A stretch of 64,000 nucleotides of DNA, taken from Clostridium beijerinckii (lineage in GTDB: Bacteria > Bacillota > Clostridia > Clostridiales > Clostridiaceae). Of the stretch, positions 1-10,528 are shown piece by piece. How positions within the stretch are numbered: position 1 is the stretch's first letter; each line of letters opens with the position of its first letter. The notes below the pieces were generated by a model that was not told the origin of the DNA, did not search any database, and saw only the letters and a program-made list of their open reading frames with translations. The translations under genes and the position numbers were made by a program. The stretch is from positions 623,501 to 687,500 of the forward strand of contig NZ_CP144906.1 of NCBI RefSeq assembly GCF_036699995.1, written 5' to 3'.

Positions 1-2
1 CA

Positions 3-2693
3 GAATTATTTAAAGATAAAAGTGTATTTAGTTTATCTAATAAATTTTCAATATGGGCTAATAATTTGCTCAGAAAGAACAAAGATACATATAGCGAGAA
101 ATTAGAAGAGGTTATATTATCAAATGTTAAAAAACTTAAAATAGGAGATATATTATCAAACTATAATGTGAACATATTGGAATATATTGTGGATAATTCA
201 GTATCAATTTATAGAGAAGCTGTGGATAAATATAAGAATTATCAGATTAAGGAATTAGTTAATAAAGGATTTAATAAGGATCAATTATCAAATATTCTTA
301 TAAATAAAGGTTACCCAGCATTAATATCTAAGCTTCCAAGTCTATTAAATGGAAATATTAAAAAAATTGCAAAAAATAGTTTAAGTAAATATGACGAGGA
401 TGAAATATGCGATATAGTTCAAGATTTTATGGGAAGTCAACTTAAACCACTTTCTGTTTTTGGTGCTGTTTTAGGTACTGTAGTTGGGATAATATATCAA
501 TTAATATTTCCAAATTCTATTGGACTTTACGGATTTCCAAGTAATATGTTTAATGGATTGTTGTCACTTGGAGTTATGGCATTTATAGGATACATAACAA
601 ATGTTGTAGCCTTGTGGATGATTTTCCATCCATACAAAGAAAATAAAATTATATCTAAAATACCATTTTTTAAGAAGTTTGCATTAGGATATATACCGGC
701 ACATAAAAATGAGTTCGCAATTGGAATGGCGAAACTAATTGATGAAGAATTATTAAACAAAGAGGAAATTAATAAAAGTTTCAATTCTCATAAGGATAAT
801 ATGTCTTCAGTACTAACTACCTTAGTTAAAAATAATAATTATCAAATTTTAGTTGACTTTGCTAGAAGTAAAAAGAATGATTTTGTAAAGTATATCTATA
901 AAATAATCTTAAAGTATTGTAATAGTAGTTCAGGTTTATCCGAAGGAATTACTAACAGATTAAAAGAAAGCAAATTTGATAATTTTATCAAGGAAAGTTA
1001 CATTCAGAATGGAATACCTAAAATAATAAGTAGTATTAGTAATAGTAAAAGTTCTTTAACGAAGTTTATAGAAAATAAAATATCTTCAAATTACAAAATT
1101 GGTGATGTTATTTCAGAAGATATACTTATTGAAATTCAAAGTTATATTCAAGAGGAAGGCAATAAGCTTATACAAGATAATCTTAGTACTATTGAAAAGG
1201 TAGATTTTATAGATTTAATTACAAAAGAATACAAAGATTATTATTCTGTAGCGATAAAACAATCATGTAAAGAGGTTATAGGTAAAGATTCTATAGAAAA
1301 AGCAAAAGTTAATATAGGGAAATATGCATATGAATATTTTTCTAATGATTTTAAAATATATTTAGAAAATATGATAAGCAAATATTTATGTAATGGCTTA
1401 GATGAAAATAATGATGTGGGATCAATGTTTGATGGTAGAGTCAAGAATGTAATTGATAATAATCTGCATCCTATAACGTCTTATTTTTCAAATAAATTAA
1501 TTGTTTACTTAAAAAATAATCAGAATATTATAACTGAAAATGTACAAGAAACTATTAAGAGTGAACTTAATTTCTTTGAGAAGATAGCCTACGCAACTTT
1601 TGGTGGAGATGACATAGCATATAGAGTTGTTGATATTATACTAAATAAAAAACTTCCTTTAATGCTAAGAGAAGAGAACGATAAACTTATTAATACTACA
1701 AAAGCTGCATTAAATGAAAGTATATACCCTATTAGATTGAGTGAATTAAATATAAAGGGTGAAGAATTTAATATTCGAATATTAATAAATAATTTATTTG
1801 AACAATTTGATAAGAATGTTAACTTTGAAGGATATATTTATAATGCAAGTGATTTAATTTTAGATTCATTAGCTGTGGCTCCACTTTCAGAATATCTTGA
1901 ATTATTTGGATTAAGCAATTTAGATTCGATTTATAAGAAGTTTTTTGAGGAAGTCAATATTATAAAAGAAGATATATATAGAAGCATAAATATTAATAAA
2001 GATAAATTATCTATAACAATAGAAAAGTTCTTTAATGAAAATATGTTGAAAAATTTATTCAACATTGAATTTAATTCTGTATTATTAAAAGGAATTGATA
2101 GATATGAAATTGAAAATTGTATAAGTAATATTTTAAGCATAATTATTGAGAGCGAAGAATCAAAAAAATCGATATCTATGTTTATGGAAAGTTTCTATGA
2201 AAATACATTATCGGAATTAAAGATAGAACAAATTATTGATGTAAGTACTCTAAGCAATGATCTTGATAGGGTTATTAAATATATTTTCGCTAATGCAGAA
2301 TTTAACCAAAAAATTATGATTGCAATTGATGCTATAGTTCAAAATGCAATTAATAACAACTTTTACTTTATATCAGATAGATCTAAGGATTATCTTATAA
2401 GTAAAACTATTGAAACAGGTTTAAATTCAGTTGGTGATTATATTGTGCCAATATTAAGGAAAATAAATCTAAAGAATATCAGCAATAAGCAAATTGAGCT
2501 GCTCAATCCAAAGGAAATTGATGTAATGTTCAATTCCTTTGCAGGAGACTTTTTCAATAAGCTTCGCCTTTATGGAGTGTTTGGATTTGTATTTGGTATA
2601 AATGCCGGATTATCATTTATATTATGGATAATTGATTGGAGATATAGTAAGAAATACAATGATAAAAATTCAAAGGCTTTGAAGGAAATGTAG
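3..2693 (+). CDS. DUF445 family membrane protein (5' end outside window)
   Basis: The frame stays open to the first base of the window, so the gene begins upstream and is partial; the TTG at 66 is not a convincing start. About 896 residues are visible. DUF445 signatures are the hydrophobic segment encoded near 445-530, the segment near 559-640 with GYITNVVALWMIFHP, and a closing membrane segment near 2569-2645 (GVFGFVFGINAG). Between them lies a long, Lys/Asn/Ile-rich, probably helical extracytoplasmic or cytoplasmic region. Family members (YheB-like) are inner-membrane proteins of unknown biochemical function. A hairpin terminator follows, so it is not co-transcribed with the next gene. The family call is fairly sure; no function can be assigned. 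Confidence 0.8.
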   Translation, partial: ELFKDKSVFSLSNKFSIWANNLLRKNKDTYSEKLEEVILSNVKKLKIGDILSNYNVNILEYIVDNSVSIYREAVDKYKNYQIKELVNKGFNKDQLSNILINKGYPALISKLPSLLNGNIKKIAKNSLSKYDEDEICDIVQDFMGSQLKPLSVFGAVLGTVVGIIYQLIFPNSIGLYGFPSNMFNGLLSLGVMAFIGYITNVVALWMIFHPYKENKIISKIPFFKKFALGYIPAHKNEFAIGMAKLIDEELLNKEEINKSFNSHKDNMSSVLTTLVKNNNYQILVDFARSKKNDFVKYIYKIILKYCNSSSGLSEGITNRLKESKFDNFIKESYIQNGIPKIISSISNSKSSLTKFIENKISSNYKIGDVISEDILIEIQSYIQEEGNKLIQDNLSTIEKVDFIDLITKEYKDYYSVAIKQSCKEVIGKDSIEKAKVNIGKYAYEYFSNDFKIYLENMISKYLCNGLDENNDVGSMFDGRVKNVIDNNLHPITSYFSNKLIVYLKNNQNIITENVQETIKSELNFFEKIAYATFGGDDIAYRVVDIILNKKLPLMLREENDKLINTTKAALNESIYPIRLSELNIKGEEFNIRILINNLFEQFDKNVNFEGYIYNASDLILDSLAVAPLSEYLELFGLSNLDSIYKKFFEEVNIIKEDIYRSININKDKLSITIEKFFNENMLKNLFNIEFNSVLLKGIDRYEIENCISNILSIIIESEESKKSISMFMESFYENTLSELKIEQIIDVSTLSNDLDRVIKYIFANAEFNQKIMIAIDAIVQNAINNNFYFISDRSKDYLISKTIETGLNSVGDYIVPILRKINLKNISNKQIELLNPKEIDVMFNSFAGDFFNKLRLYGVFGFVFGINAGLSFILWIIDWRYSKKYNDKNSKALKEM

Positions 2694-2772
2694 AATAAAA
2701 TAAATTGTATATAGTATTGGAAACAATAAGAATATTCCCATTCAGAATTAATTATGTTAGAATAGGGATAGC

Positions 2773-2815
2773 AAATAAGAAGTATAGCAATTAGAGTTTA
2801 TACTTCTTTTATTTA
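2773..2815 (+). terminator. Rho-independent terminator after the DUF445 gene
   Basis: Hairpin with arms AAATAAGAAGTATA and TATACTTCTTTTATTT, with U-rich stretches in the 3' arm. It separates the DUF445 gene from the radical-SAM gene. Confidence 0.6.
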
Positions 2816-2953
2816 TGCATAAGCAAAAAGTGGGTTCATTTAGTATTTGAAATACTAAAGGTTTTAAATTCTTTAAATTTGACAAAAATTTAAAGGCAAG
2901 CATTTATGGAGAATTGCACATATGATGGTGTGTTTTAAGGAGGAAATTTATTA

Positions 2954-4810
2954 ATGAATAAAATTTCAGATGATATCTTATTTAAAGTTGAAAAACCAAG
3001 TAGATACACTGGTGGAGAATTAAATGAGATTGTTAAAGATCTAAAGGAAGTTGACATAAGATTTGCATTTTGCTTTCCTGATGTTTATGAAGTAGGAATG
3101 TCACATTTAGGAAGCAGAATACTTTATCATACTATAAATCAAAGAAGTGATACATATTGTGAAAGATCATTTGCACCATGGCCTGATATGGAAGAACAGC
3201 TTAGAAAAAATAATATTCCGTTATTTACATTAGAGACAAAAGATTCTCTAAAGGAGTTTGATATTTTAGGATTCACACTTCAATATGAGATGAGTTATAC
3301 AAATATTTTAAATATGCTTGATATGTCTGGTATTACTATAAGAGCATCAGAAAGAGGAGAAGATGAGCCAATAGTTATGGCTGGTGGACCTTGCGCATAT
3401 AATCCAGAACCTTTATATGATATCATTGATTTCTTTGAAATTGGTGAAGGCGAAGAAATGATGAATGATGTTTTAGATGTTTATAAGAAGTATAAAGGAA
3501 AAGGAAAGAAGAAAGAATTTCTAAGAGAAATATCTAAAATACAAGGAATTTATGTGCCTTCCTTATATGATGTTATTTACAATGAAGAAAATACAATTAA
3601 AGAATTTAGACCTAAGTATGATGACGTACCAAAAACTATTACAAAGAGAATTATAAATAATTATACTAAGGTAGATTTTCCTACAGATATAATAGTTCCC
3701 TATTCAGAAATTGTTCACGATAGAATAGTTCTAGAGTTATTCAGAGGATGTACAAATGGATGTAGATTCTGTCAGGCAGGCATGCTCTATAGACCAGTTA
3801 GAGAAAAGACAAGGGAAGATTTAAAGGATTTAGCAAGAAAATTAGTTAAAAGTACAGGATACGAAGAAATTTCTCTTTCGTCATTAAGTACTTGCGATTA
3901 TTCTGATATAAAAGGATTAATTACAGATTTAGTTAATGAGCATGAAGACGACAGAGTTGGTATAGCACTTCCGTCTATAAGAGTTGATGCTTTTTCAGTA
4001 GATTTGCTTAAGGATATCCAAAAGGTAAGAAAAACAGGATTAACTTTTGCTCCAGAAGCAGGTTCTCAAAGAATGAGGGACATAATCAACAAGGGTCTTA
4101 CTGAAGATAAAATTTTAGATGCAGCTACAAGTGCATTTGCAGCTGGGTGGAAAACTTTAAAGCTTTATTTTATGGTCGGACTTCCATATGAAGAGCTTGA
4201 AGATTGCAGAGGAATTGGGGAATTAGCAGAAAAAATAGTATATAGATATAAACAAGTGCCTAATAAGATAAATAATAATAAAGGTTTAAGACTTACAGTA
4301 AGTACATCAATACTTATACCGAAACCATTTACTCCATTCCAATGGTCACCAATGGCGAAGTTTGATGAGGTTACTGAAAAAATCAAGGCTGTTAAATCTT
4401 CAATTAAATCAAAATGTATAGTTTATAACTATCATGAGCAAAAGACATCAGTAATGGAATCTGTTTTTGCAAGAGGGGATAGAAGATTATGTGATGTTTT
4501 AATTAAAGCTTTTGAAAAGGGTGCTAGATTCGACGGTTGGGATCAACACTTTAAATTTGACGTATGGATGGAAGCTATAGAAGAGTGTAATTTAGATGTA
4601 GATTTCTATGCATACAGAGAAAGAAGCTATGATGAAGTATTACCATGGGATTTCATTGATATTGGAGTAAATAGAAAATATTTAGAAATAGAAAATGAAA
4701 AAGCTAAAAGAGCAGAGTTAACACAAAACTGTAGAGAAGGATGTACAGGATGTGGAATTAATGTGAACTTTAAAGATGGGGAGTGTTTTGAAGGTGCGAT
4801 ACTTAACTAA
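2954..4810 (+). CDS. B12-binding-domain radical SAM protein, TIGR03960 type
   Basis: 618 residues. The N-terminal third resembles a cobalamin-binding-like domain (FCFPDVYEVGMSHLG). The radical SAM cluster motif is Cys266-x3-Cys270-x2-Cys273 (CTNGCRFC), which would ligate a [4Fe-4S] cluster and cleave S-adenosylmethionine. The C-terminus has a further Cys-rich stretch (CREGCTGCG). Start ATG follows AAGGAGG. The next gene, the DUF2344 partner, begins inside its 3' end, so the two are translationally coupled. The pair sits upstream of rng-rplU-rpmA-obg as in many Clostridia. The substrate is not established; a role in RNA or ribosome modification is only suggested by context. Confidence 0.88.
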   Translation: MNKISDDILFKVEKPSRYTGGELNEIVKDLKEVDIRFAFCFPDVYEVGMSHLGSRILYHTINQRSDTYCERSFAPWPDMEEQLRKNNIPLFTLETKDSLKEFDILGFTLQYEMSYTNILNMLDMSGITIRASERGEDEPIVMAGGPCAYNPEPLYDIIDFFEIGEGEEMMNDVLDVYKKYKGKGKKKEFLREISKIQGIYVPSLYDVIYNEENTIKEFRPKYDDVPKTITKRIINNYTKVDFPTDIIVPYSEIVHDRIVLELFRGCTNGCRFCQAGMLYRPVREKTREDLKDLARKLVKSTGYEEISLSSLSTCDYSDIKGLITDLVNEHEDDRVGIALPSIRVDAFSVDLLKDIQKVRKTGLTFAPEAGSQRMRDIINKGLTEDKILDAATSAFAAGWKTLKLYFMVGLPYEELEDCRGIGELAEKIVYRYKQVPNKINNNKGLRLTVSTSILIPKPFTPFQWSPMAKFDEVTEKIKAVKSSIKSKCIVYNYHEQKTSVMESVFARGDRRLCDVLIKAFEKGARFDGWDQHFKFDVWMEAIEECNLDVDFYAYRERSYDEVLPWDFIDIGVNRKYLEIENEKAKRAELTQNCREGCTGCGINVNFKDGECFEGAILN

Positions 4811-5495
4811 ATTTACTAAAGAGGAAAATATTAAGTTTATATCTCATTTAGATGTGCTTAAAACTATTCAAAAAAATATTAGAAGAGCGGGGCTACCTAT
4901 AGAATACTCTCAAGGATTTAATCCACATATGAATACATCAATAGCACAGCCTTTATCAGTAGGAGTATATTCAAGTGGTGAGTATATGGATATGGTGTTA
5001 ACAACTGAGGTGAATGAAAATGAAATTGTGGATAAATTAAATGAGACCGCGCCAAGTGGAATAAAATATATAAGTGCACTTGCAATTCCTTATAAAGAAG
5101 GAGAAAAGAAAGTTCCTCAAGCTATGGCTTTAATTGATGCAGCAAGATATACTATAAAAATTAAGTATTCTGATGTCTCAAATTTAGAAGAGGAAGTTGG
5201 TAAACTTTTAGAAATTAATGAGTGGAATACAGTCAAGAAAAGCAAAAAAGGTGAAAGAGAAGTCAATATAAGGGCTTTTGTTAAGGAGTTTAGTTTCTGG
5301 GTTAAAGATGAGTTCTTAATTCTTAATGCAGTTATAAGTACAGGAAGTAGGGAACATTTAAGTGCAGATTTACTTGTTAGTTATATCCAAGAAAAAACTT
5401 CAAATGCGATTTTAGATTCGTTTGTTAATACCAAAAGAGAAGAAATGTATTTTTACAAGAATAATAAACTTGTACCATTATATAAATGTGTATAA
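4794..5495 (+). CDS. TIGR03936 (DUF2344) radical SAM-associated protein
   Basis: I chose the GTG at 4794, giving the family's usual N-terminus (MRYLTKFTKEENIKFISHLD) with GGGAG about ten bases upstream; an ATG at 4776 in the same frame is possible. The gene overlaps the upstream radical-SAM gene by 17 bases. The protein (about 233 residues) carries the conserved RRAGLPIEYSQGFNPHM stretch. In other genomes this domain is either fused to or adjacent to the TIGR03960 radical SAM protein, so it is probably its partner subunit. It has no Cys cluster motif of its own. Biochemical role unknown. Confidence 0.85.
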   Translation: MRYLTKFTKEENIKFISHLDVLKTIQKNIRRAGLPIEYSQGFNPHMNTSIAQPLSVGVYSSGEYMDMVLTTEVNENEIVDKLNETAPSGIKYISALAIPYKEGEKKVPQAMALIDAARYTIKIKYSDVSNLEEEVGKLLEINEWNTVKKSKKGEREVNIRAFVKEFSFWVKDEFLILNAVISTGSREHLSADLLVSYIQEKTSNAILDSFVNTKREEMYFYKNNKLVPLYKCV

Positions 5496-5501
5496 ATATA
5501 T

Positions 5502-5669
5502 AATTCACAATTTACAATGCGCAATACACAATTAAGGAATAAATCTCTTAAGAGATTTTAAAAATTATAATAAATGCAAAATACTAAGGTATCAAATTAT
5601 ATGATAATTAGATTTTCAAAGGAAATTGCTCACTAATTGTGCATTGTGAACTGTGCATTGTGCATTGAC
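5502..5669. repeat. MITE-like imperfect inverted repeat upstream of rng
   Basis: The left arm (about 5502-5534, AATTCACAATTTACAATGCG...) and the reverse complement of the right arm (about 5635-5669) agree at roughly 25 of 33 positions. The arms are made of repeated ACAATG/CATTGT units. The roughly 100-base core is A+T-rich with a small palindrome (CTCTTAAGAG, near 5546). There is no coding capacity. It lies directly between the DUF2344 gene and rng and ends about 17 bases before the rng start, so it may affect rng expression. It looks like a small non-autonomous mobile or repeated element, but copy number cannot be judged from one window. Confidence 0.5.
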
Positions 5670-5685
5670 TAGGATGTGTTATAGA

Positions 5686-7134
5686 ATGAAAGAGATTTTT
5701 GTTGAGAGAAGAGAAAGAATTTTAAGGGTAGCTATTAAATCTAATAATGAATTAATAGAAAGCATTGTTGAAGAAAGCAAGAATGAACCGATAATAGGAG
5801 AAATTTATAAGGGAAGAATTAAAAATATAATTCCGGCTATAAACTCAGTGTTTGTTGATTTGGGTTTAGATAAAGAAGGTTACCTATATTATAGTGATGA
5901 ATTAAAGGCAAAAGGAATAAAAAAGGGAGACGATATACTAGTAGAAGTTTTAAAAGAGCCTCTTAATGATAAAGGCGCCAAATTAACTGCAAAGGTGTCA
6001 ATTCCCGGGAAATATATTGTCTTAAATTGTTATGAACAAGGAATAGAATTTTCTAAGAGAATAGAAGATAAAGAAAAGAAAATAGAACTATTGAGGAATA
6101 TTGAACCGTTAAAAGATGTTTGCATAACAGTAAGGACAGAAGGTGCAAATGTAGATATAAATATTCTTAAAAATGAGATTTCTAAGCTTTATGATGAATT
6201 TCAAAATATAGATAAAAAAATGAAACATTCATTAGGAGTAAGAAAGATTTATGGTGAAGATTTAACATTAACTAAGCTTTTGATGAATTTTTCTGGAGAA
6301 GAAATTATAAAAATTTATGTTGATAATAGCATTGATTTTGATAAGATATCAAGCTTTGCCAAAGGACAGGAAAATTTAAAAATAGAGAAGTATGAAGGAT
6401 ATAGAAAACTTTTTGATTTTTATGGAATTGAGAAAGAAATATTAAGGTTGAGGCATAATAAAGTTAACCTACAATGTGGAGGATACATAGTAATTGATAG
6501 AACTGAAGCAATGTATGTTATTGATGTTAATAGTGGAAAAAACATAAAGGAGAAAAGTTTCAATAAAACAATTTTGGAAACTAATTTAGAAGCGGCTAGA
6601 GAAATAGGAAAACAGATTAGGCTTAGAAACTTAAGTGGAATTATAGTAATAGATTTTATTGATATGAGAGATAAAAGTCAAAGAGATATTGTAATGGATG
6701 CACTTAAGGAAAGTCTTAGGTTAGATAAAGGTAATGTAAAGATATTCCCATTTACCCAGCTAGATTTGGTTCAAATAGCTAGAAAGAGGCAAGGAAAAAG
6801 TATATATGAATATATGGAAGAAGAATGCAGCCTATGTAAAGGAAGAGGAATAATTCTAAAGTTATCTTATATTGAAGGGCTAATAAAAAATGATATAGTA
6901 AGGATGCAGGAAGAAAGTTCTATAAATTGTTTTCATATACAAATGGATAGCGTTTATAAAGATAGAATAAGAGAAAATATTTTTGAGTTTATGAAAGAAA
7001 TAGATGGATTAGATAAAGAGATATATCTAAATTATGTAGATAATATAGAAGGATATAAAATTGAACCACTGATATTTCAGGGGCAAAAAGATAACTTAAA
7101 AGATTATAAAGTTACAGTTATAGAAAAGTATTAA
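5686..7134 (+). CDS. rng: Ribonuclease G/E family protein
   Basis: About 482 residues from ATG 5686 (MKEIFVERRERILRVA), which fits the family N-terminus; ATG 5674 and a GTG at 5653 are possible but extend into the repeat. Domains: S1 RNA-binding fold (about residues 25-115, GEIYKGRIKNIIPAINSVFVDLG), then the RNase E/G catalytic core with the metal-binding aspartates in MYVIDVNSGK and IIVIDFIDM, and the Zn-link CSLCKGRG near residue 385. It processes or degrades RNA endonucleolytically at 5'-monophosphate ends. Its length matches RNase G rather than RNase E, as there is no long scaffold tail. It sits just before the L21/L27 operon, as in other Clostridia. Confidence 0.9.
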   Translation: MKEIFVERRERILRVAIKSNNELIESIVEESKNEPIIGEIYKGRIKNIIPAINSVFVDLGLDKEGYLYYSDELKAKGIKKGDDILVEVLKEPLNDKGAKLTAKVSIPGKYIVLNCYEQGIEFSKRIEDKEKKIELLRNIEPLKDVCITVRTEGANVDINILKNEISKLYDEFQNIDKKMKHSLGVRKIYGEDLTLTKLLMNFSGEEIIKIYVDNSIDFDKISSFAKGQENLKIEKYEGYRKLFDFYGIEKEILRLRHNKVNLQCGGYIVIDRTEAMYVIDVNSGKNIKEKSFNKTILETNLEAAREIGKQIRLRNLSGIIVIDFIDMRDKSQRDIVMDALKESLRLDKGNVKIFPFTQLDLVQIARKRQGKSIYEYMEEECSLCKGRGIILKLSYIEGLIKNDIVRMQEESSINCFHIQMDSVYKDRIRENIFEFMKEIDGLDKEIYLNYVDNIEGYKIEPLIFQGQKDNLKDYKVTVIEKY

Positions 7135-7214
7135 ATCAGTTAACAATCATGCTAAATTATGTTTATATGGATAAATTATAGATTATACTTTACAAAGTAA
7201 TAGAAATATGATAA

Positions 7215-7302
7215 ACTGGCTTTTGTAGACCGCGCACGTAAGGTTTTATGTAAAACAAAGTTGAATCTTTGTACCAAAAGTGGCGAGACCGTTATGAGGA
7301 GG
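7215..7302 (+). ncRNA. Ribosomal protein L21 leader (cis-regulatory RNA)
   Basis: The leader before rplU has the layout of the Firmicutes L21 leader: an outer pairing CTTTTG (7220-7225) with CAAAAG (7274-7279), internal hairpins GTTTTATGTAAAAC and ACAAAGTTGAATCTTTGT, and conserved unpaired GACCGCGCACG and GGCGAGACCG. It ends at the AGGAGGTG ribosome binding site of rplU. It is expected to mediate autoregulation by a ribosomal protein of the operon. The call is by recognition; a covariance-model search was not run. Confidence 0.75.
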
Positions 7303-7309
7303 TGTTTTA

Positions 7310-7621
7310 ATGTACGCAGTATTAGCAACAGGAGGAAAACAATACAGAGTTCAAGAAGGAGACGTAATATACGTTGAAAAACTTAACGCTGATGTTGACT
7401 CAACAGTTGAATTAAACGAAGTTTTAGCTGTAGGAACTGAGGAAGGTATCAAAGTTGGTGCGCCAGTAGTTGAAGGAGCTAAAGTTGTAGCTAAGGTTGC
7501 AGCACAAGGTAAGGCAAAGAAAGTTGTAGTTTTCAAGTATAAGTCTAAAAAGGACTATAGAAGAAAGAATGGACACAGACAACCTTACACTAAGCTAGTA
7601 ATCGAAAAGATCGAAGCATAA
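7310..7621 (+). CDS. rplU: 50S ribosomal protein L21
   Basis: 103 residues, full family length. It begins [18 protein letters not shown] and carries the basic [17 protein letters not shown] tail that contacts 23S rRNA. The ATG follows GAGGAGGTG. First gene of the rplU-prp-rpmA operon, with only seven bases to prp. Codon use is visibly optimised, with more C-ending codons than its neighbours, as expected for a highly expressed gene. Confidence 0.97.
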   Translation: MYAVLATGGKQYRVQEGDVIYVEKLNADVDSTVELNEVLAVGTEEGIKVGAPVVEGAKVVAKVAAQGKAKKVVVFKYKSKKDYRRKNGHRQPYTKLVIEKIEA

Positions 7622-7628
7622 TAAAATT

Positions 7629-8015
7629 ATGGTTAAAGTAAAAATCAAACAACATAATAATGATATTGTTGGATTCGTAATAAATGGTCACGCTATAGGT
7701 AATGACAGAGATTTTTCAAATGAGCCTGCTTTAGTAGGTGAAGCATTTGATATGATATGTAATTCAGTTTCAGTTTTATCTCAAAGTGTAATTATTGGTT
7801 TGGATGAAGTTTTAGAACTTAATTCAACATACGAAATACAAGATGGATACTTGAAATTAGACCTTCAAGATTTTAATCTAGAAGAACTAAATCAAGCTCA
7901 AGTTTTATTAAAAACTTTTGAAAAAAGCTTGGAAAGTGTAATTTTAGGATTTGATCAATTAGTAGGGAAAAAGAAACGTAGAGAATATATAACTTTAATA
8001 AAAGAGGAGGTGTAG
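7629..8015 (+). CDS. prp: Ribosomal-processing cysteine protease Prp
   Basis: 128 residues, YsxB/DUF464 family. The N-terminal region has [11 protein letters not shown] followed by [16 protein letters not shown], giving the His and Cys of the catalytic pair (His in NGHA, Cys in ICNSVS). In Firmicutes Prp removes the N-terminal extension of L27, and the L27 encoded next door has exactly that extension. Encoded between rplU and rpmA with gaps of seven and four bases, so clearly co-transcribed. Probably cytosolic. It has no strong Shine-Dalgarno of its own (AAAATT before ATG), which suggests coupling to rplU translation. Confidence 0.9.
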   Translation: MVKVKIKQHNNDIVGFVINGHAIGNDRDFSNEPALVGEAFDMICNSVSVLSQSVIIGLDEVLELNSTYEIQDGYLKLDLQDFNLEELNQAQVLLKTFEKSLESVILGFDQLVGKKKRREYITLIKEEV

Positions 8016-8019
8016 TCAC

Positions 8020-8319
8020 ATGCTAATTATGAACCTTCAATTATTCGCTCATAAAAAAGGGGTTGGTAGTTCTAAGAATGGTAGAGACTCTGAATCAAAA
8101 AGATTAGGAGTTAAATCTGCTGACGGACAATTTGTTCTTGCTGGAAACATTCTTGTAAGACAAAGAGGAACTAAAATTCACCCAGGTGAAAATGTTGGAA
8201 AAGGTAAGGACGATACTTTATTTGCTAAAGTTGATGGAGTTGTTAAATTCGAAAGACTTGGTAGAGATAAGAAAAGAGCAAGTGTTTACCCAGTAGACGT
8301 TGAAGCAATAGCTGAATAA
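8020..8319 (+). CDS. rpmA: 50S ribosomal protein L27 (with Prp-cleavable leader)
   Basis: 99 residues. It begins [20 protein letters not shown]. In Firmicutes the segment up to LQLF is removed by Prp to expose AHKKG, whose N-terminus reaches the peptidyl-transferase centre; the site is intact here. The conserved body has [12 protein letters not shown] and [14 protein letters not shown]. The ATG follows AGGAGGTG eight bases upstream. Last gene of the operon; a strong terminator follows. Confidence 0.97.
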   Translation: MLIMNLQLFAHKKGVGSSKNGRDSESKRLGVKSADGQFVLAGNILVRQRGTKIHPGENVGKGKDDTLFAKVDGVVKFERLGRDKKRASVYPVDVEAIAE

Positions 8320-8332
8320 TTATTTTAGAAAT

Positions 8333-8362
8333 AAAGCACTCTTAGTTTAAGAGTGCTTTTTT
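8333..8362 (+). terminator. Terminator of the rplU-prp-rpmA operon
   Basis: Perfect stem AAGCACTCTTA / TAAGAGTGCTT with a short loop, followed by T6. Confidence 0.9.
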
Positions 8363-8470
8363 AAGGCATATGAAAGAAAATAATGAGTTAAGAAGGTGCC
8401 GATGTCTAGAGTGACAGATATCAGAGAAATAGACTAGCATTTTAGATGTTATTTTCTTTGATATGCCTTA
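8362..8470. repeat. 109-bp palindromic element between rpmA and obg
   Basis: The outer arms TAAGGCATATGAAAGAAAAT and ATTTTCTTTGATATGCCTTA pair over about 22 bases with one mismatch. The interior of about 65 bases has a further partial pairing GTCTAGAG...ATAGAC. It starts in the T-tract of the rpmA terminator and has no coding potential. It could be a small repeated palindromic element or a structured RNA; one window cannot distinguish them. Confidence 0.55.
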
Positions 8471-8491
8471 ATATTTTTATGATAATATATA

Positions 8492-8520
8492 TTGAGATTA
8501 GACATTAAATCCAATATTAT
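8492..8520 (+). promoter_or_regulatory. Probable sigma-A promoter of obg
   Basis: TTGAGA, a 17-base spacer, then TATTAT, about 100 bases before the obg start. Weakly supported because the background is A+T-rich. Confidence 0.35.
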
Positions 8521-8596
8521 ATAATAAAGCGATATTTTTTAGGAAAGAATAAGTAATAATAGAACTAAAAAATTTTATATTAAGATGATAAAGTAA

Positions 8597-9913
<1,317 letters not shown>

Positions 9914-10063
9914 TTAATTTAAATTTAATATTATATATTTGCTATATAAAAATATTCTCCTTATAATTGAGTGCAGTGAAATTTAAGTTATAAGTTGAAA
10001 AATAACCCCCAGGGATAATTAATGCAACAAATATGTTGAAAAATTTTAGGAGGAATAAATAAT

Positions 10064-10366
10064 ATGTTAACAGGAAAACAAAGAGCTTATTTAAGAGGAT
10101 TAGCTAATGATATTTCACCAATATTTCAAATAGGTAAAAATGGTGTTGAGGAAAACTTTTTAATACAAGTTTCACAAGCATTAGAAGCTCGAGAATTAAT
10201 TAAAATAAAAGTTTTAGAGAACAGTGGTTTAGAAACAAGAGAAACTTCTGATACGATATGTAAAGCTGTAAAATGTGAAGGAATTCAAGCGATAGGTAAT
10301 AAGATAGTTTTATATAAACAATCTAGCAATTTGAAAAAGAGAAAAATTGAATTACCTAATAAATAA
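10064..10366 (+). CDS. yhbY: YhbY/CRS1 family RNA-binding protein
   Basis: 100 residues. It begins MLTGKQRAYLRGLANDISPIF, and the RNA-binding GxxG loop is GKNG (FQIGKNGVEENF). The CRM domain spans nearly the whole protein. Such proteins associate with pre-50S particles. ATG follows TAGGAGG. It lies between obg and nadD, as usual in Clostridia. Confidence 0.92.
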   Translation: MLTGKQRAYLRGLANDISPIFQIGKNGVEENFLIQVSQALEARELIKIKVLENSGLETRETSDTICKAVKCEGIQAIGNKIVLYKQSSNLKKRKIELPNK

Positions 10367-10390
10367 TTATATATAGGAAATAATTAATAG

Positions 10391-10421
10391 AGAAGCTGCT
10401 TTTATAGAAGCTTCTTTTTTT
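10391..10421 (+). terminator. Terminator after yhbY
   Basis: Stem AGAAGCT/AGCTTCT (loop GCTTTTATAGA region) followed by a T run. Moderate stem; nadD probably has its own promoter in the A+T-rich 10430-10520 stretch. Confidence 0.6.
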
Positions 10422-10528
10422 ATAAAAATTAAGATATTAAAAATAATATTTAAGTTTACTTCATGATATAATAAAAAAGGAATTTTTAATATGATTATAA
10501 TAAGTATAATACTTTTGGAGGAAATCTT

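Noticed and set aside
66..68. TTG at 66 as the start of the DUF445 gene
   Set aside because: The frame is open to the window edge, with no ribosome-binding site before it; the real start is outside the window.
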